64,000 bases of DNA, from contig JAWKTI010000001.1 of the NCBI GenBank assembly GCA_041399155.1, positions 930,001 through 994,000 of the forward strand, in the 5' to 3' direction. The translations under genes were made by a program, and so were the position numbers. Origin of the DNA: Zavarzinella sp. (GTDB lineage: Bacteria; Planctomycetota; Planctomycetia; Gemmatales; Gemmataceae). The notes beneath the pieces were generated by a model. That model was not told where the DNA came from. It did no database searches and worked only from the letters and a program-made list of their open reading frames with translations. Positions 8,950-19,500 of this stretch are shown piece by piece (the stretch's first letter is position 1; every line of letters starts with the position of its first letter).

Positions 8950-10302
8950 GTGCGATTTTACATCATACTGGCTACGCTGATCGTAGCACTTATTGTGATT
9001 GGCTATACTGGTTTCCGCACCGCAGGTGGGCAAACCCCACCCGGAAAATTGCCGGATGCCATTCTGAAAACACCCGATCAAAAAAATCCACAAGTAATTC
9101 CTGTTGCAGGGGTTGCGCCGATTTCTGATCCAAAAATCGCCGCACCTGCCGCACCCACGAATACCAGACGGTTTGTGGGAAGCTTCCCCACTGATTCCCA
9201 AAATCTGAATCCGATTACAACACAATTACTGCACGCCTGTCGCCGTTCTTTTGTCTGGCTGGGGAAAGATGAGATCTTTCAGGTCAGTGGTCAATTCATC
9301 CCGGGCATTAATTTATCGCTGGGTATCCCCACCCAGGATGATCATTTTCATCAGCAGGCGACTGCCGCATGGGCTCTGGCACGTGCCGCACGGTGCACTG
9401 GCGAACAGCGATTCCATGCACTGGCATCGCAGGCGATTCTGGCTCAACTGGGTAGCACCACGTTGAACAATCAAGGTGGGCGGTCGACACTGCAAATCCC
9501 GATCACCCAGTGCGATCCGATTGGTTCTGCAGCACTGTTGGCGCTTGCGATTGCGGAATTGCCCAACCCCAGCACCGATTTACAGGCACGAGCAGTGGAA
9601 TTAACTCGGTTTCTCGCAGCTTCCAGTCGCGGGGATGGTCGAATTTGCTGCGATCCCAACGCACCCGCGACGGTAACTGAGGCAGAATTTGCGTTTCTGG
9701 CATATCAGGCAATGCTGGTAAGCTTTGATGGTAAAGACACTCAGTTACTGGTGAATCTCAAAAAAGCATTAGAGTATTATGAGAAAGCAGTCACAGGCCG
9801 CACCCTTGTGTACTACGCTCGAATGTCTGCGGCGTGCAGTCTGGCGGGACTGTGGGTGCGGGATGAAACGATACAGAATGCTGTTTTTCGTGCAGCTGAC
9901 GCAGTGATCACCCAGCAATATGCCTCCAGCCGGGATCGCGATCACTGGGCAGGTGGCTTTACAAGCGAATGGGAAAATTTGCATTCCCCACCCACCATCA
10001 GCAGTGCGGAAGGTGCCAAAGTGTTGATTCATGCCTGCCAGGTGATTCGCCAAATGGAACGACCAGACCTGGAGAAGTACCAACATTATCAAAAGAGATT
10101 AATTTGGTCTCTCCAATTTGTGACGTATCGCCTACAATATACCGAGTCTGACACACTCCATTTTGATGCGAGCTTTCGTCCCAAAGTGGTAGGAGCCTTC
10201 CGGCCTGGGTTGCAAGGTGGTTCTTTACGCACCACTGACACAGCATCGACCTCCCTGGTACTATCGGATTGCTTACTTCACGGATTCGATCGTCAGAATT
10301 AA
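8950..10302 (+). CDS. Membrane-anchored hypothetical protein, probable alpha/alpha-toroid
   Basis: About 450 residues. GTG 8950 is preferred over GTG 8911 because a strong AGGGAGG site lies just upstream of 8950 and the product then begins directly with a membrane anchor (FYIILATLIVALIVIGYTGF). A Pro/Ala-rich linker follows, then a helical domain rich in Ala, Leu and aromatic residues (ATAAWALARAARCTG, AALLALAIAELPNP, AEFAFLAYQAMLVSF, GAKVLIHACQVIRQME), reminiscent of six-hairpin or toroid folds found in glycan-active or thioether-forming enzymes. No catalytic motif is evident. It likely faces the periplasm. It ends 22 bases before the fabH start, so the two may be cotranscribed. Confidence 0.75.
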   Translation: MRFYIILATLIVALIVIGYTGFRTAGGQTPPGKLPDAILKTPDQKNPQVIPVAGVAPISDPKIAAPAAPTNTRRFVGSFPTDSQNLNPITTQLLHACRRSFVWLGKDEIFQVSGQFIPGINLSLGIPTQDDHFHQQATAAWALARAARCTGEQRFHALASQAILAQLGSTTLNNQGGRSTLQIPITQCDPIGSAALLALAIAELPNPSTDLQARAVELTRFLAASSRGDGRICCDPNAPATVTEAEFAFLAYQAMLVSFDGKDTQLLVNLKKALEYYEKAVTGRTLVYYARMSAACSLAGLWVRDETIQNAVFRAADAVITQQYASSRDRDHWAGGFTSEWENLHSPPTISSAEGAKVLIHACQVIRQMERPDLEKYQHYQKRLIWSLQFVTYRLQYTESDTLHFDASFRPKVVGAFRPGLQGGSLRTTDTASTSLVLSDCLLHGFDRQN

Positions 10303-10324
10303 TTACCTAAGGAAGGTATTACCG

Positions 10325-11413
10325 ATGAACTTGTTAATCGCCCCTGAAAATATGCGGACGAAAGCAGCTACCTTGGAGTCGCGCGAAGATACCAGTTCAG
10401 AACATCGTCAGTCCCCTCGACCTCCATGCCGTTCTTTGATGGGTGTGCAGGTGGTGGGTACAGGCAGCTATGTTCCTGACATGGTGATATCGAACGACCA
10501 TTTACACGAACGTCTTGGCTTTGACTCCGATTGGATCGTCAAACGGACCGGCATTTACGAACGCCGGCACGCGTTGCCCCACCAGGCAACCAGCGATCTG
10601 GCAATTGAAGCTGCAGAACAGGCACTGAAATCTGCCCAACTGACACCCAAAGACATTGATCTGATGGTGTTGGGCACCTTTACGCCTGATATGTCGTTCC
10701 CTTCCACCGCCTGTATTGTGCAGGATCGGTTGGGCACCGTTGGCCCGGCGATTGAAGTGGAAGCGGCCTGTGCCGGTTTCATGTACGCCTTGATCACGGG
10801 TGCCGCCTATATTGTGGCAGGGGTAAGCGATACCGCACTGATTATCGGTGCGGATTGTAATTCCCGTATTCTGAATCCCGACGACATCAAAACGTACCCA
10901 CTGTTTGGTGACGGTGCAGGTGCCGTGGTGCTGACGCGTGGCTCTCCTGAACAGGGGATTCTCAGTTACAGCATGGGTTCCGATGGCTTTGGCGGGGGAT
11001 TACTCTGCCGGCCTTCCGGTGGCAGCAGAACTCCCCCACAGGAAGCCCACCTGGAACAGGGTTTGCAGTACATGTACATGGATGGTCGGGCGGTATTCCG
11101 CTGGGCAGTCGATATTCTGTGCGACACCATTCAGGATGTGCTTAGCCATACTGGTTTGAAATCGGAAGAAATTGACCTGTTTATCCCACACCAGGCGAAC
11201 ATCCGCATTATCAACGCCGCCATTGATGTGCTGCACATCCCCAGGAACAAAGTATTCCACAACCTGGAAAAGTATGGCAACACCTCGGGTGGGTCTATCC
11301 CACTGGCAGTGGATGAGGCAATCCGCCAGGGCTCGTTGAAATCCGGCCAGACGGCCCTCCTGAGTGGCTTTGGTGCCGGCCTCACGTGGGGCACCGCCAT
11401 CATGCGGTGGTAA
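10325..11413 (+). CDS. fabH: 3-oxoacyl-ACP synthase III (FabH)
   Basis: Starts fatty acid elongation by condensing acetyl-CoA with malonyl-ACP. The catalytic triad is visible: C149 (AACAGFMYAL), His in FIPHQANIRI and Asn in YGNTSGGSIP. The core begins GVQVVGTGSYVPD at residue 39. ATG 10325 is chosen because AAGGAAGG precedes it, which gives a 38-residue N-terminal extension compared with usual FabH; the ATG at 10439 would give standard length, with the active-site Cys at 111. The extension is charged and not a signal peptide. No acpP, fabD or plsX lies next to it. Confidence 0.93.
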   Translation: MNLLIAPENMRTKAATLESREDTSSEHRQSPRPPCRSLMGVQVVGTGSYVPDMVISNDHLHERLGFDSDWIVKRTGIYERRHALPHQATSDLAIEAAEQALKSAQLTPKDIDLMVLGTFTPDMSFPSTACIVQDRLGTVGPAIEVEAACAGFMYALITGAAYIVAGVSDTALIIGADCNSRILNPDDIKTYPLFGDGAGAVVLTRGSPEQGILSYSMGSDGFGGGLLCRPSGGSRTPPQEAHLEQGLQYMYMDGRAVFRWAVDILCDTIQDVLSHTGLKSEEIDLFIPHQANIRIINAAIDVLHIPRNKVFHNLEKYGNTSGGSIPLAVDEAIRQGSLKSGQTALLSGFGAGLTWGTAIMRW

Positions 11414-11581
11414 TGGTTCTGATCAATTTCATGCTGAAAAATACTGAATAGGTATCTGTATTATGATTCCTTAACCAGTAATTGTTTCAGTACTTTGTGA
11501 TTCGGACGAGGGACGCACTTTCTACACGGTGATTTATCCTGCGGCCCCGCCAATCAACACAACCTTCCAGCGTGGGGCTTC

Positions 11582-12091
11582 ATGACCTGGTTGCCAGCAT
11601 CCTTTTCGAGCAAATTTTTACCATTGGTGGAACCGTTTCCGAAAATTCCTTTAGGACCGGGCAGCAAGAATCTCGCCCAACTGCCGTTACTGAAAGAACT
11701 TGCGTCAAATCCTGTCTGCACGTCGGTATTGACCTCTGACGCACAGGAGTGCTGCCGATCTGCACTGTGGCTGCTGCACAATTTTCTGGACGAATCCCAC
11801 GAAATCAGTCAGGAAATTCATTCCAGTACCGGATCGTTCTGGCACGGAATCATGCACCGACGAGAACCGGACGCGGGTAATGCAAAATACTGGTTCCATC
11901 GCGTGGGCAGCCACCCGGTACTGCAACAATTACGCGAAATCGCCCCCACGGTGGGGTATCAGTATTCGACACCGTTTGATTTCATCGATTTTTGCGAACG
12001 CCACCGCGACATGGGCACCAAAGAAGAACACACGGCCATCGCCGTGCAGCAACTCGAGTGGCAATTGCTGTTCGCCCACAACCTTTGCTGA
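11582..12091 (+). CDS. Conserved hypothetical protein
   Basis: A 169-residue soluble protein. Its central part (LWLLHNFLDESHEISQ, then GSFWHGIMHRREPD, then NAKYWFHRVGSHPV) is rich in His, Trp and acidic residues and has the feel of a metal-binding or catalytic core. I recall similar wording in other planctomycete and proteobacterial hypothetical proteins but cannot name a function. It has no signal peptide or membrane segment. ATG 11582 follows the convincing reading frame. Upstream 11414-11581 is non-coding. Confidence 0.75.
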   Translation: MTWLPASFSSKFLPLVEPFPKIPLGPGSKNLAQLPLLKELASNPVCTSVLTSDAQECCRSALWLLHNFLDESHEISQEIHSSTGSFWHGIMHRREPDAGNAKYWFHRVGSHPVLQQLREIAPTVGYQYSTPFDFIDFCERHRDMGTKEEHTAIAVQQLEWQLLFAHNLC

Positions 12092-12458
12092 GGGTTCTAC
12101 CAGGCATTCTCTTCAGCCGATCATCCAGCAAATCACTTCAAAAATCCCCCACTTTCTTTGCAGGTGGTTGCGATTTTGGAAAAATTCACAAAAAAGTTTT
12201 TCATGACGTAAGTAATTTTCCACAAAGGACTTAAGGAGATGAGAATTTACTCATATGTAGCATTTTGCGAACAAAGTAACATTATTTTTTGTACACGTGG
12301 ATATATTATATGTGTACAAAATATCAGACAAAGGAGTCTGGAGATGGGATTTTTCTTATTTTAGTAGTTGTATTTCACGTGGGATGGGGAAAATTGCTTG
12401 CCTTTGCAGGCGTTTTTGATTAGCCTCTTAGGTGTTATGTACTGTACAAAACTTACAG
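12092..12458. other. Non-coding stretch holding a perfect inverted repeat
   Basis: No gene is supported here. The notable element is at 12287-12321, described separately. A weak parS-like CACGTG sequence (TATTTCACGTGGGATG) begins at about 12371 but differs at four or more positions from the consensus. Confidence 0.5.
12287..12321. promoter_or_regulatory. Perfect 10-bp inverted repeat, operator-like
   Basis: TTTTGTACAC (12287-12296) and GTGTACAAAA (12312-12321) are exact reverse complements separated by 15 bases of A+T-rich sequence. No T-run follows in either direction that would make a terminator. The GTACA half-site also appears just before the next gene (TGTACTGTACAAAAC at about 12438). 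The spacing of half-sites, roughly two helical turns between centres, fits a dimeric regulator, but the regulator is unknown. Confidence 0.45.
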
Positions 12459-13511
12459 ATGCCCGAAACACAGCCAGAATTGCAAGAGATTAACTTCAAT
12501 TACACGGCGAATTTGCCGGAGTTGCTTGCAGAAAATCAATTATCGATTATTTTCAGCACCTATCAGGCGGGCAAAGTTGTCAGTGTGGGGTCGCACCAGG
12601 GCAAGTTAGAAATCCGTTTTCACCAATTTGACCGTCCGATGGGGCTGGCACGCACGTCAAAAGGCCTTGTAATTGGCACCAGCAACCAGGTGTGGTTTCT
12701 GGATGCGGTGCCCGGATTAGCCACAACTATCGAGCCAGCAAACACTTATGATCTGGCCCTTGTGGCGACCCGCAGCCACTACACGGGCCCGATCATGGGT
12801 CACGAAATTGCTGAATGTCAGGGCAAAATCTGGCTGGTGAACACTCTTTTTTCCTGCTTGAGTACTCTGAACGAGGGGCATCATTTTACGCCAGAGTGGC
12901 AACCTCCGTTTATTTCTGATTTGGCAGTGGGCGATCGGTGCCACCTGAATGGAATGGCCGTTGATCAAACCGGGCCAAGGTTCGTGACCGCACTGGGCGA
13001 AACGAATTCTCCCAACTGTTGGCGTGAAAACAAAGCCCAAGGTGGGGTGCTGATCGATGTAACCCGGAATGAGGTGCTGGCAAGAGAACTGTGCATGCCC
13101 CATTCCCCTCGCTGGCATCAGCAGCGATTGTTCTTCCTGAACTCTGGGCTGGGTGAATTAAGTACCATCGATCTGGGGACTGGAAATATCACGCCAATCA
13201 CCCGCGTCCCTGGCTACACGCGCGGAATGGATTGTTGGGGTCGATATGCTGTGGTTGGTCTTTCCCGCATCCGCGAAACCAATGTCTTTGGCGGCCTGCC
13301 CATTGCCGAGCAACGTGATCAACTTGTTTCAGGGATTGCTGTAGTTGATCTGCAAAGTGGTGAACCAGTTGCCCGCCTTACGTTCCACAGCGGCGTAGAC
13401 GAAATATTCGAAGCAAAATTCCTTCCAGGGTATCAGATGCCACTGATCTCGGGAGTAGATGTGAATAATGATGGCACGCAGCAGATTTGGCTCGTGCCAG
13501 TTGCAAAATAA
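12459..13511 (+). CDS. TIGR03032-type conserved hypothetical protein (beta-propeller-like)
   Basis: About 350 residues. The opening FNYTANLPELLAENQLSIIFSTYQAGKV, with the later FDRPMGLA, HLNGMAVD and MPHSPRWH, is the wording of the TIGR03032 family, whose members are often found near glycosyltransferases or surface-polysaccharide genes and are predicted to fold as a beta-propeller. The enzymatic role is unknown. The start is uncertain: ATG 12459 begins the conserved part (MPETQPELQ), GTG 12432 would add nine residues, and neither has a good ribosome-binding site. It is followed after 39 bases by the giant repeat protein. Confidence 0.85.
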   Translation: MPETQPELQEINFNYTANLPELLAENQLSIIFSTYQAGKVVSVGSHQGKLEIRFHQFDRPMGLARTSKGLVIGTSNQVWFLDAVPGLATTIEPANTYDLALVATRSHYTGPIMGHEIAECQGKIWLVNTLFSCLSTLNEGHHFTPEWQPPFISDLAVGDRCHLNGMAVDQTGPRFVTALGETNSPNCWRENKAQGGVLIDVTRNEVLARELCMPHSPRWHQQRLFFLNSGLGELSTIDLGTGNITPITRVPGYTRGMDCWGRYAVVGLSRIRETNVFGGLPIAEQRDQLVSGIAVVDLQSGEPVARLTFHSGVDEIFEAKFLPGYQMPLISGVDVNNDGTQQIWLVPVAK

Positions 13512-13550
13512 AGTTGTTTGTTAGTAATCAGGTATTATTGAGGATTTCTC

Positions 13551-16500
13551 ATGGCAAATCATCACTGGAAAGCAGCATGGAAGAAGCTGTGGGCAAATCC
13601 GGTTCGGAAAAATGAGACTACCTACCGACGATTAAAAGTGGAATGTCTGGAAGACCGCACCGCCCCTTCTGCAACACTGGTGAAGAATATCAATCCAGCA
13701 ACTACTGAATCTTCCAACCCAGGCGAGATAATTCAGATTGGTGATATCATCTACTTTAGTTTGTATACACCAACTTCTGGATTGGAACTTTGGAAAACTG
13801 ACGGTACTGAGGCAAGTGCAATTCTTGTAAAAGATATCAACAAAGGCACTAATAGTTCTTCTCCAAGCCAATTATTCGATCTCAACGGCACCCTATTTTT
13901 TGAAGCCGATGACGGAGTTAATGGTAAACAACTATGGAAAAGCGATGGAACTGAAGAAGGCACCGTACTCGTTAAGGATTTAGGATCAGGCAATTTGAAT
14001 CTTAGCGAATTCACAAACTTAAATGGTACTCTGTTTTTCAATGTATCAGGAAGATTGTGGAAAACTGATGGTACTGAAGCAGGCACCGTACTCGTCAATT
14101 CTGTTCTCAATGTCAAATATATCACGAATGTAAACGGTACACTCTTTTTTCGTGCCAATAATGGGGTGAATGGGAGAGAACTGTGGAAGTCAGATGGCAC
14201 CGAGGCTGGCACTGTCCTTGTAAAAGATATTCGTGTCGGGAACGCTTCTTCAGATCCAGAATACTTAACAAATGTTGGTGGAATACTCTTTTTTCGTGCC
14301 AATAATGGGGTGAATGGTAGAGAACTGTGGAAATCGGATGGGACCGAGGCTGGCACAATCCTTGTCAAAGACATACTACCTGGCATAGAGAGTTCATACG
14401 TTGGCAAGTTAACAAATTCAAATGATACACTGTTCTTTTATGCGAATGATGGTGTAAATAGTTATGAATTATGGAAATCTGATGGCACCGAGAGTGGCAC
14501 ACTTCTTGTCAAAGATATCAATTTAGGCAGTGGCAATTCTGATCCAAAAGAACTAACGGATGTAAACGGAGTACTCTATTTTCAAGCAACTAGTGGCACT
14601 GATGGAGCTGAGTTGTGGAAATCTGATGGAACTGTGGCTGGTACTGTCCTTGTAAAAGATATCTTTACAGGATTTGGATCATCAAATCCAATTCATTTGA
14701 CGAATGTCAATGGAACATTGTTTTTTGTGGCTACTGACTTCGCAAATGGAACCGAATTGTGGAAATCTGATGGCACCGAGAGTGGCACACTTCGCGTGAA
14801 GGATATTCGGCAGGGAAATTTGAGTGGTAAACCCAGAAATTTAACGAACTTGAACGGCACACTGTTTTTCACCGCTGATGACGGAATTAGTGGTTATGAA
14901 TTGTGGAAGTCAGATGGCACCGAGGCTGGCACCGCATTGGTGGCCGATTTGGTCGGTACTCCCTCGTCACCAAGTGGATTATATACAGTAGGTGATTATA
15001 CTTTTTTTCGTGCAAACGATGGCATTAATGGTTATGAATTGTGGAAGTCAGATGGCACCGAGGCTGGTACCACAATGTTGAAGAATATCGTGCAGGGGAG
15101 CATTGGAGGAATTCAATTCAATCCTTTTGTTAGAGAAAATGTGAATGGTACATTATTTTTTCGAGCATACGATGTATCCAATGGGACTGAATTGTGGAAA
15201 TCTGATGGCACGGAAACTGGTACTGTCATGGTCAAAGATATCCAAGTTTCAGGATCATCGACCCCTACTGGACTAGCTGATGTAGACGGAACATTATTTT
15301 TTGCGGCTAATAATTCCCAATTTGGTCGAGAACTCTGGAAATCAGATGGCACGGAAACTGGTACTGTTATGGTCAAAGATATCCTACCAGGGTTGTACGT
15401 ATCTTCAAATCCTAGTTACTTGACAAATGTAAACGGCACCGTTTTTTTTCGTGCCAACAATGCCATAAGTGGATTTGAATTATGGAAATCAGATGGAACT
15501 GAAGCAGGTACTGTCATAGTCAAGGTTATCAATAATGGATTATCGAGTTCAAATTTCTTGGAGCCAACAGAATTGAACGGATCGCTGCTGTTTCTTGCTG
15601 ACGACGGCATTCATGGCAAGGAGTTATGGACATCCGACGGCACAGAAACTGGTACTGTGATGCTAAAGGATATTGTACCCGGGTTCGAAACATCTTTTAT
15701 TGATAATCTAATTAATGTTAATGGGACACTCTTCTTCAATTCAAAAGGAGAGTTATGGAAATCTGATGGCACAGAATCTGGTACTATCATGGTCAAGGAT
15801 ATCCGTTTGGGTGTTCAGAGGACTTATCTTTCTAAACTAACTGATGTCAACGGGATCCTTTATTTTACTGCAGATGACGGGGTACATGGCATTGAATTGT
15901 GGAAATCGGATGGTACCGAAACTGGTACAGTTTTAGTTAAAGATATCCGGCCAGGCAGCGGCGATTCTGACATATCGAATTTGTTTAATGCAAACGGAAT
16001 CCTGTATTTCACTGCAGATAATGGTGTACATGGTATTGAATTGTGGAAATCGGATGGTACTGAAGCTGGCACTGTCCTGGCGGCAGATATTGCTTTGGGA
16101 AGTAGCAGCAGCAGTCCAGACTCATTTGCCGTTAACGGGAACTACTTACTGTTTGCAGCAACACAGGACAAAATTGGAAGAGAACTTTGGAGCTATCAAC
16201 TCAGTACTCAACCAGAGATTCCGGATCAGAACTTCGATGCTGATGAAGACAGTAGCAACGGCAGCATTGTAGGCGCAGTGAATGCCAGCGAACCAGATTT
16301 GGGAGATAGCTTCACATACAGTATCGAAGCGGGTAATGACAGTGGTGCCTTCTCGATCAACGCAATTTCTGGTGAAATCTACGTTGCGGATGCTTCACAA
16401 CTCAACTTCGAAACTACTCCGCAATTTGCACTTACTATTCGCGTCACCAATACTTATGAATTATTTGCTGAAGCTGAAATTACGATCAATCTTAACGATG

Positions 16501-19500
16501 TAAACGAACTACCGACGATCGACGATCAGACGTTTGAAATTGATGAAAACAGCCCGAACAATGCAATTGTTGGGGATATTGCAGCCACTGACCCCGATGT
16601 AGGCGACAACCTGACCTATGCCATTCTTTCCGGCAACGAAGCAGGTGCATTCACTCTGAATACTTCTACGGGCAGACTTGCCGTTGCAAACAGCAGTCTG
16701 TTGAACTTTGAAGATACCACACAGTTTGAGTTGGTCGTACGTGTCACCGATACCGGGAATCTCCAGGACACTGCGACAATCACGATCGATGTCAATGATC
16801 TGAACGAAGCCCCGGTGGCGGTAGATGACACCTTTTCCGTAGCTGAAAACAGTTCTTTAAATACGATTGTGGGAACGGTGACTGCCACCGACGAAGATAA
16901 TGGGCAGACATTGTCCTATGCCATTACATCGGGCAATACAGGCAATGCGTTTTCGATTAATCCCACCACAGGCTTGATTCGAGTAGCCACTCCCTCCGCG
17001 ATTGATTTTGAAACTGCTGAGGTTTTCAATCTGGAAGTGACCGTTACCGACAATGGCACAGGCAGTCTGACCGATATCGCAGAGATTACAGTAAATGTGC
17101 AGGATGGTAACGACCCGCCCGTCGCCAATGATGATACCTTCACGATTGACGAAAATCTTCCGACAGGAACCGTTGTTGGTACAGTAGATGCCAGTGATAG
17201 CGATGTCAGCCAGTCACTGACTTACGAAATCACCTCCGGGAATACTGGTGGTGCGTTTGCGATCGACTCTGCAACCGGTGAAATTACTGTTGCAAACACC
17301 GACGCTGTTGACTTTGAAACGACAACCACCTTTACGCTGACTGTGCTCGTAAGTGACAATGGCACACCAGAACTGTCCGATGAAGCCACCATTACCATCA
17401 ATCTGAACGATATCAACGACCCACCTGTCATTGCCAATCAATTATTCAGTCTCTTTGAAGGCGCTCTCGATGGGACAGTTCTTGGCAATGTGGTGGCCAC
17501 CGATCCGAATGCGGGCCAGACGCTGACCTACAATATCGTCTCTGGTAATGAAGCGGGCATTTTTGCACTGGATAGTAACTCGGGCGAATTGACGCTGGTG
17601 GATGCTGCTCAGATTGATTTTTATGCAACAATGCAATACCAGTTGATAGTATCGGTGACGGATGATGATGCACTGAATCCGTTTACGCGACAAGCCACGA
17701 TCACCATTTCGCCGCCGACGGTGCTGCACGGTGGGGTGGGTACATTCGATCTGTCCGACATGATCCCCACGCCCTCTGGCCAGGTGCAGTATACCGTTAC
17801 TCTGCTGGATCCATTGTTTGCCATCAAGCAGCAATATGGTCTTACGAATCCAGAGTTGCCCAACACTTTCAACCTGCGTGGGGTACAGGAAAAGTACTTC
17901 CTCAGCTCCAATGGCAGTAACCCCCAGGGTGCGGGCTATTTCATTCTGATGCCGAACAACGCCCTCTACGCCTGGCGTGGGTCGATTGCACTTTCGATTG
18001 CGAACCCACCAGTGGCAGATTTTAACAGTTATCCGTACGGGCAGCCTGGTACCACTTCTGTGTACGATCATCCCGCACTGCTGACCGGCGCGACAGGTAA
18101 TCCTCTGGCCGTGGGTGCCAACCCATTGGTGGAATTGAAGGAAAAGTATGGCTTCAAGACGCCAGCCCACAGTTTTAATTTCCAGGGGGCCAAGGAATAT
18201 TACCTGACCAGTTCCAACAACAGCAATCCGGCTGGATTTAACTACTTTGTGCTGTTACCGAACAATACGCTGATCAAGTTCAACGGCGTTTCTGCCACCG
18301 GTGGGACGTTGGTAGCAGACTTCACCGCACTGGGCCTGGGTGATGTTTATGCCAATCCTTCCCTGTTAACGAATGCATCGTTGTCACTGATTCCTGGCCT
18401 GACAGCGAATGTGGTCAATGATGAATTGACTCTGAGCGCAGTGCCCAGCTTCGACCGTACAGTGCAGGTGACGGTGCTGGCCGATGATGGCACCACCACC
18501 GCCGAAAAAGAGTTTACCTTTACAGTCAACAATACCGCACCGTCCATTGGTGCGGTGAGCAATCAGACGCTGAACCACAATGTGGACAGCCTTGACCTGA
18601 CCTTGCCCGTCACCGATGGCGATCCTGATACCGCATTACGGCAAATCCAGGTGCAGGCCGAAACCTATAACCCGCTGTTCGACCTGAAGACGGAACTGGG
18701 GCTGGTCGCACCATACGCTTACAACTTCTTTGGTCAGCAGGAATGGTGGTTTGCCAGCACGAACGGCAGTAATTCTTCTAACAACGGCTTGTATGTGCTG
18801 TCGAATGGGAATCGGTTGTTTGCGTATGATGGTGTTTCATTTGCCACCACGATCCAGCAGACTCCCGTGGCAGACTTCAATCTGGCACCTTACAACAACC
18901 CGACTGTAACAAACAATCCCGCTCAACTGTTCAATGCGTTACCTGGTTCACCTGCCACGGTATATGTCAACCGTGGGGCCTTGTACGATGTGAAGTTGCA
19001 ATTCGGTTTGACGGCGGCACCATACACGAAGAACGCCTTCGGTCAGCAGGAATGGTGGTTTGCCAGCACCAATGGCAGCAATCCGCTGGGAGGCAAACTC
19101 TTCTTTTTAATGCCAACCGGTCAGCTTTACGCGTGGGACGGTTTCCAATTCAACACCAGCCTGGCACGTGGGCCGATCGCCAGCCTGGTGGGCACGGGTG
19201 CGTACGAAGACCCCAGCAAGTTGACGCAGGCTCGCCCACAATTTATTGAAGATGAATTGTTTGAATTGAAAGACCGATATGGCCTGACGAAAGCCGATTT
19301 CGGCTTCAATATTCGTGGGCAGCAGGAAAAATACTTCATCAGCACCAATGGCAGCAATCCGCAAGGTGCGGGCTACTACCTGCTGATGCAGAACGGCGAT
19401 CTGCTGGCCTGGCGTGGGACAATTGAAAGCAGTGTTCTCGTAACTAACGTCGGTGTCGATGTTTACGAAAATCCTGAAAAGATTTACGCCAACAGTGGGC

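Noticed and set aside
12371..12386. Second parS-like site, TATTTCACGTGGGATG
   Set aside because: Only the CACGTG core and some flanks match; four or more mismatches from consensus.
13740..16195. Possible CRISPR or satellite array because of regular near-identical units
   Set aside because: Units are in frame, about 140-150 bases long and encode the ELWxxDGT repeat; no spacer pattern.
17442..18170. 242-residue open frame antisense to the giant surface protein
   Set aside because: Composition is Arg/His/Gln-rich with no domain; it is opposite to cadherin and new-repeat coding sequence, so it is a shadow.
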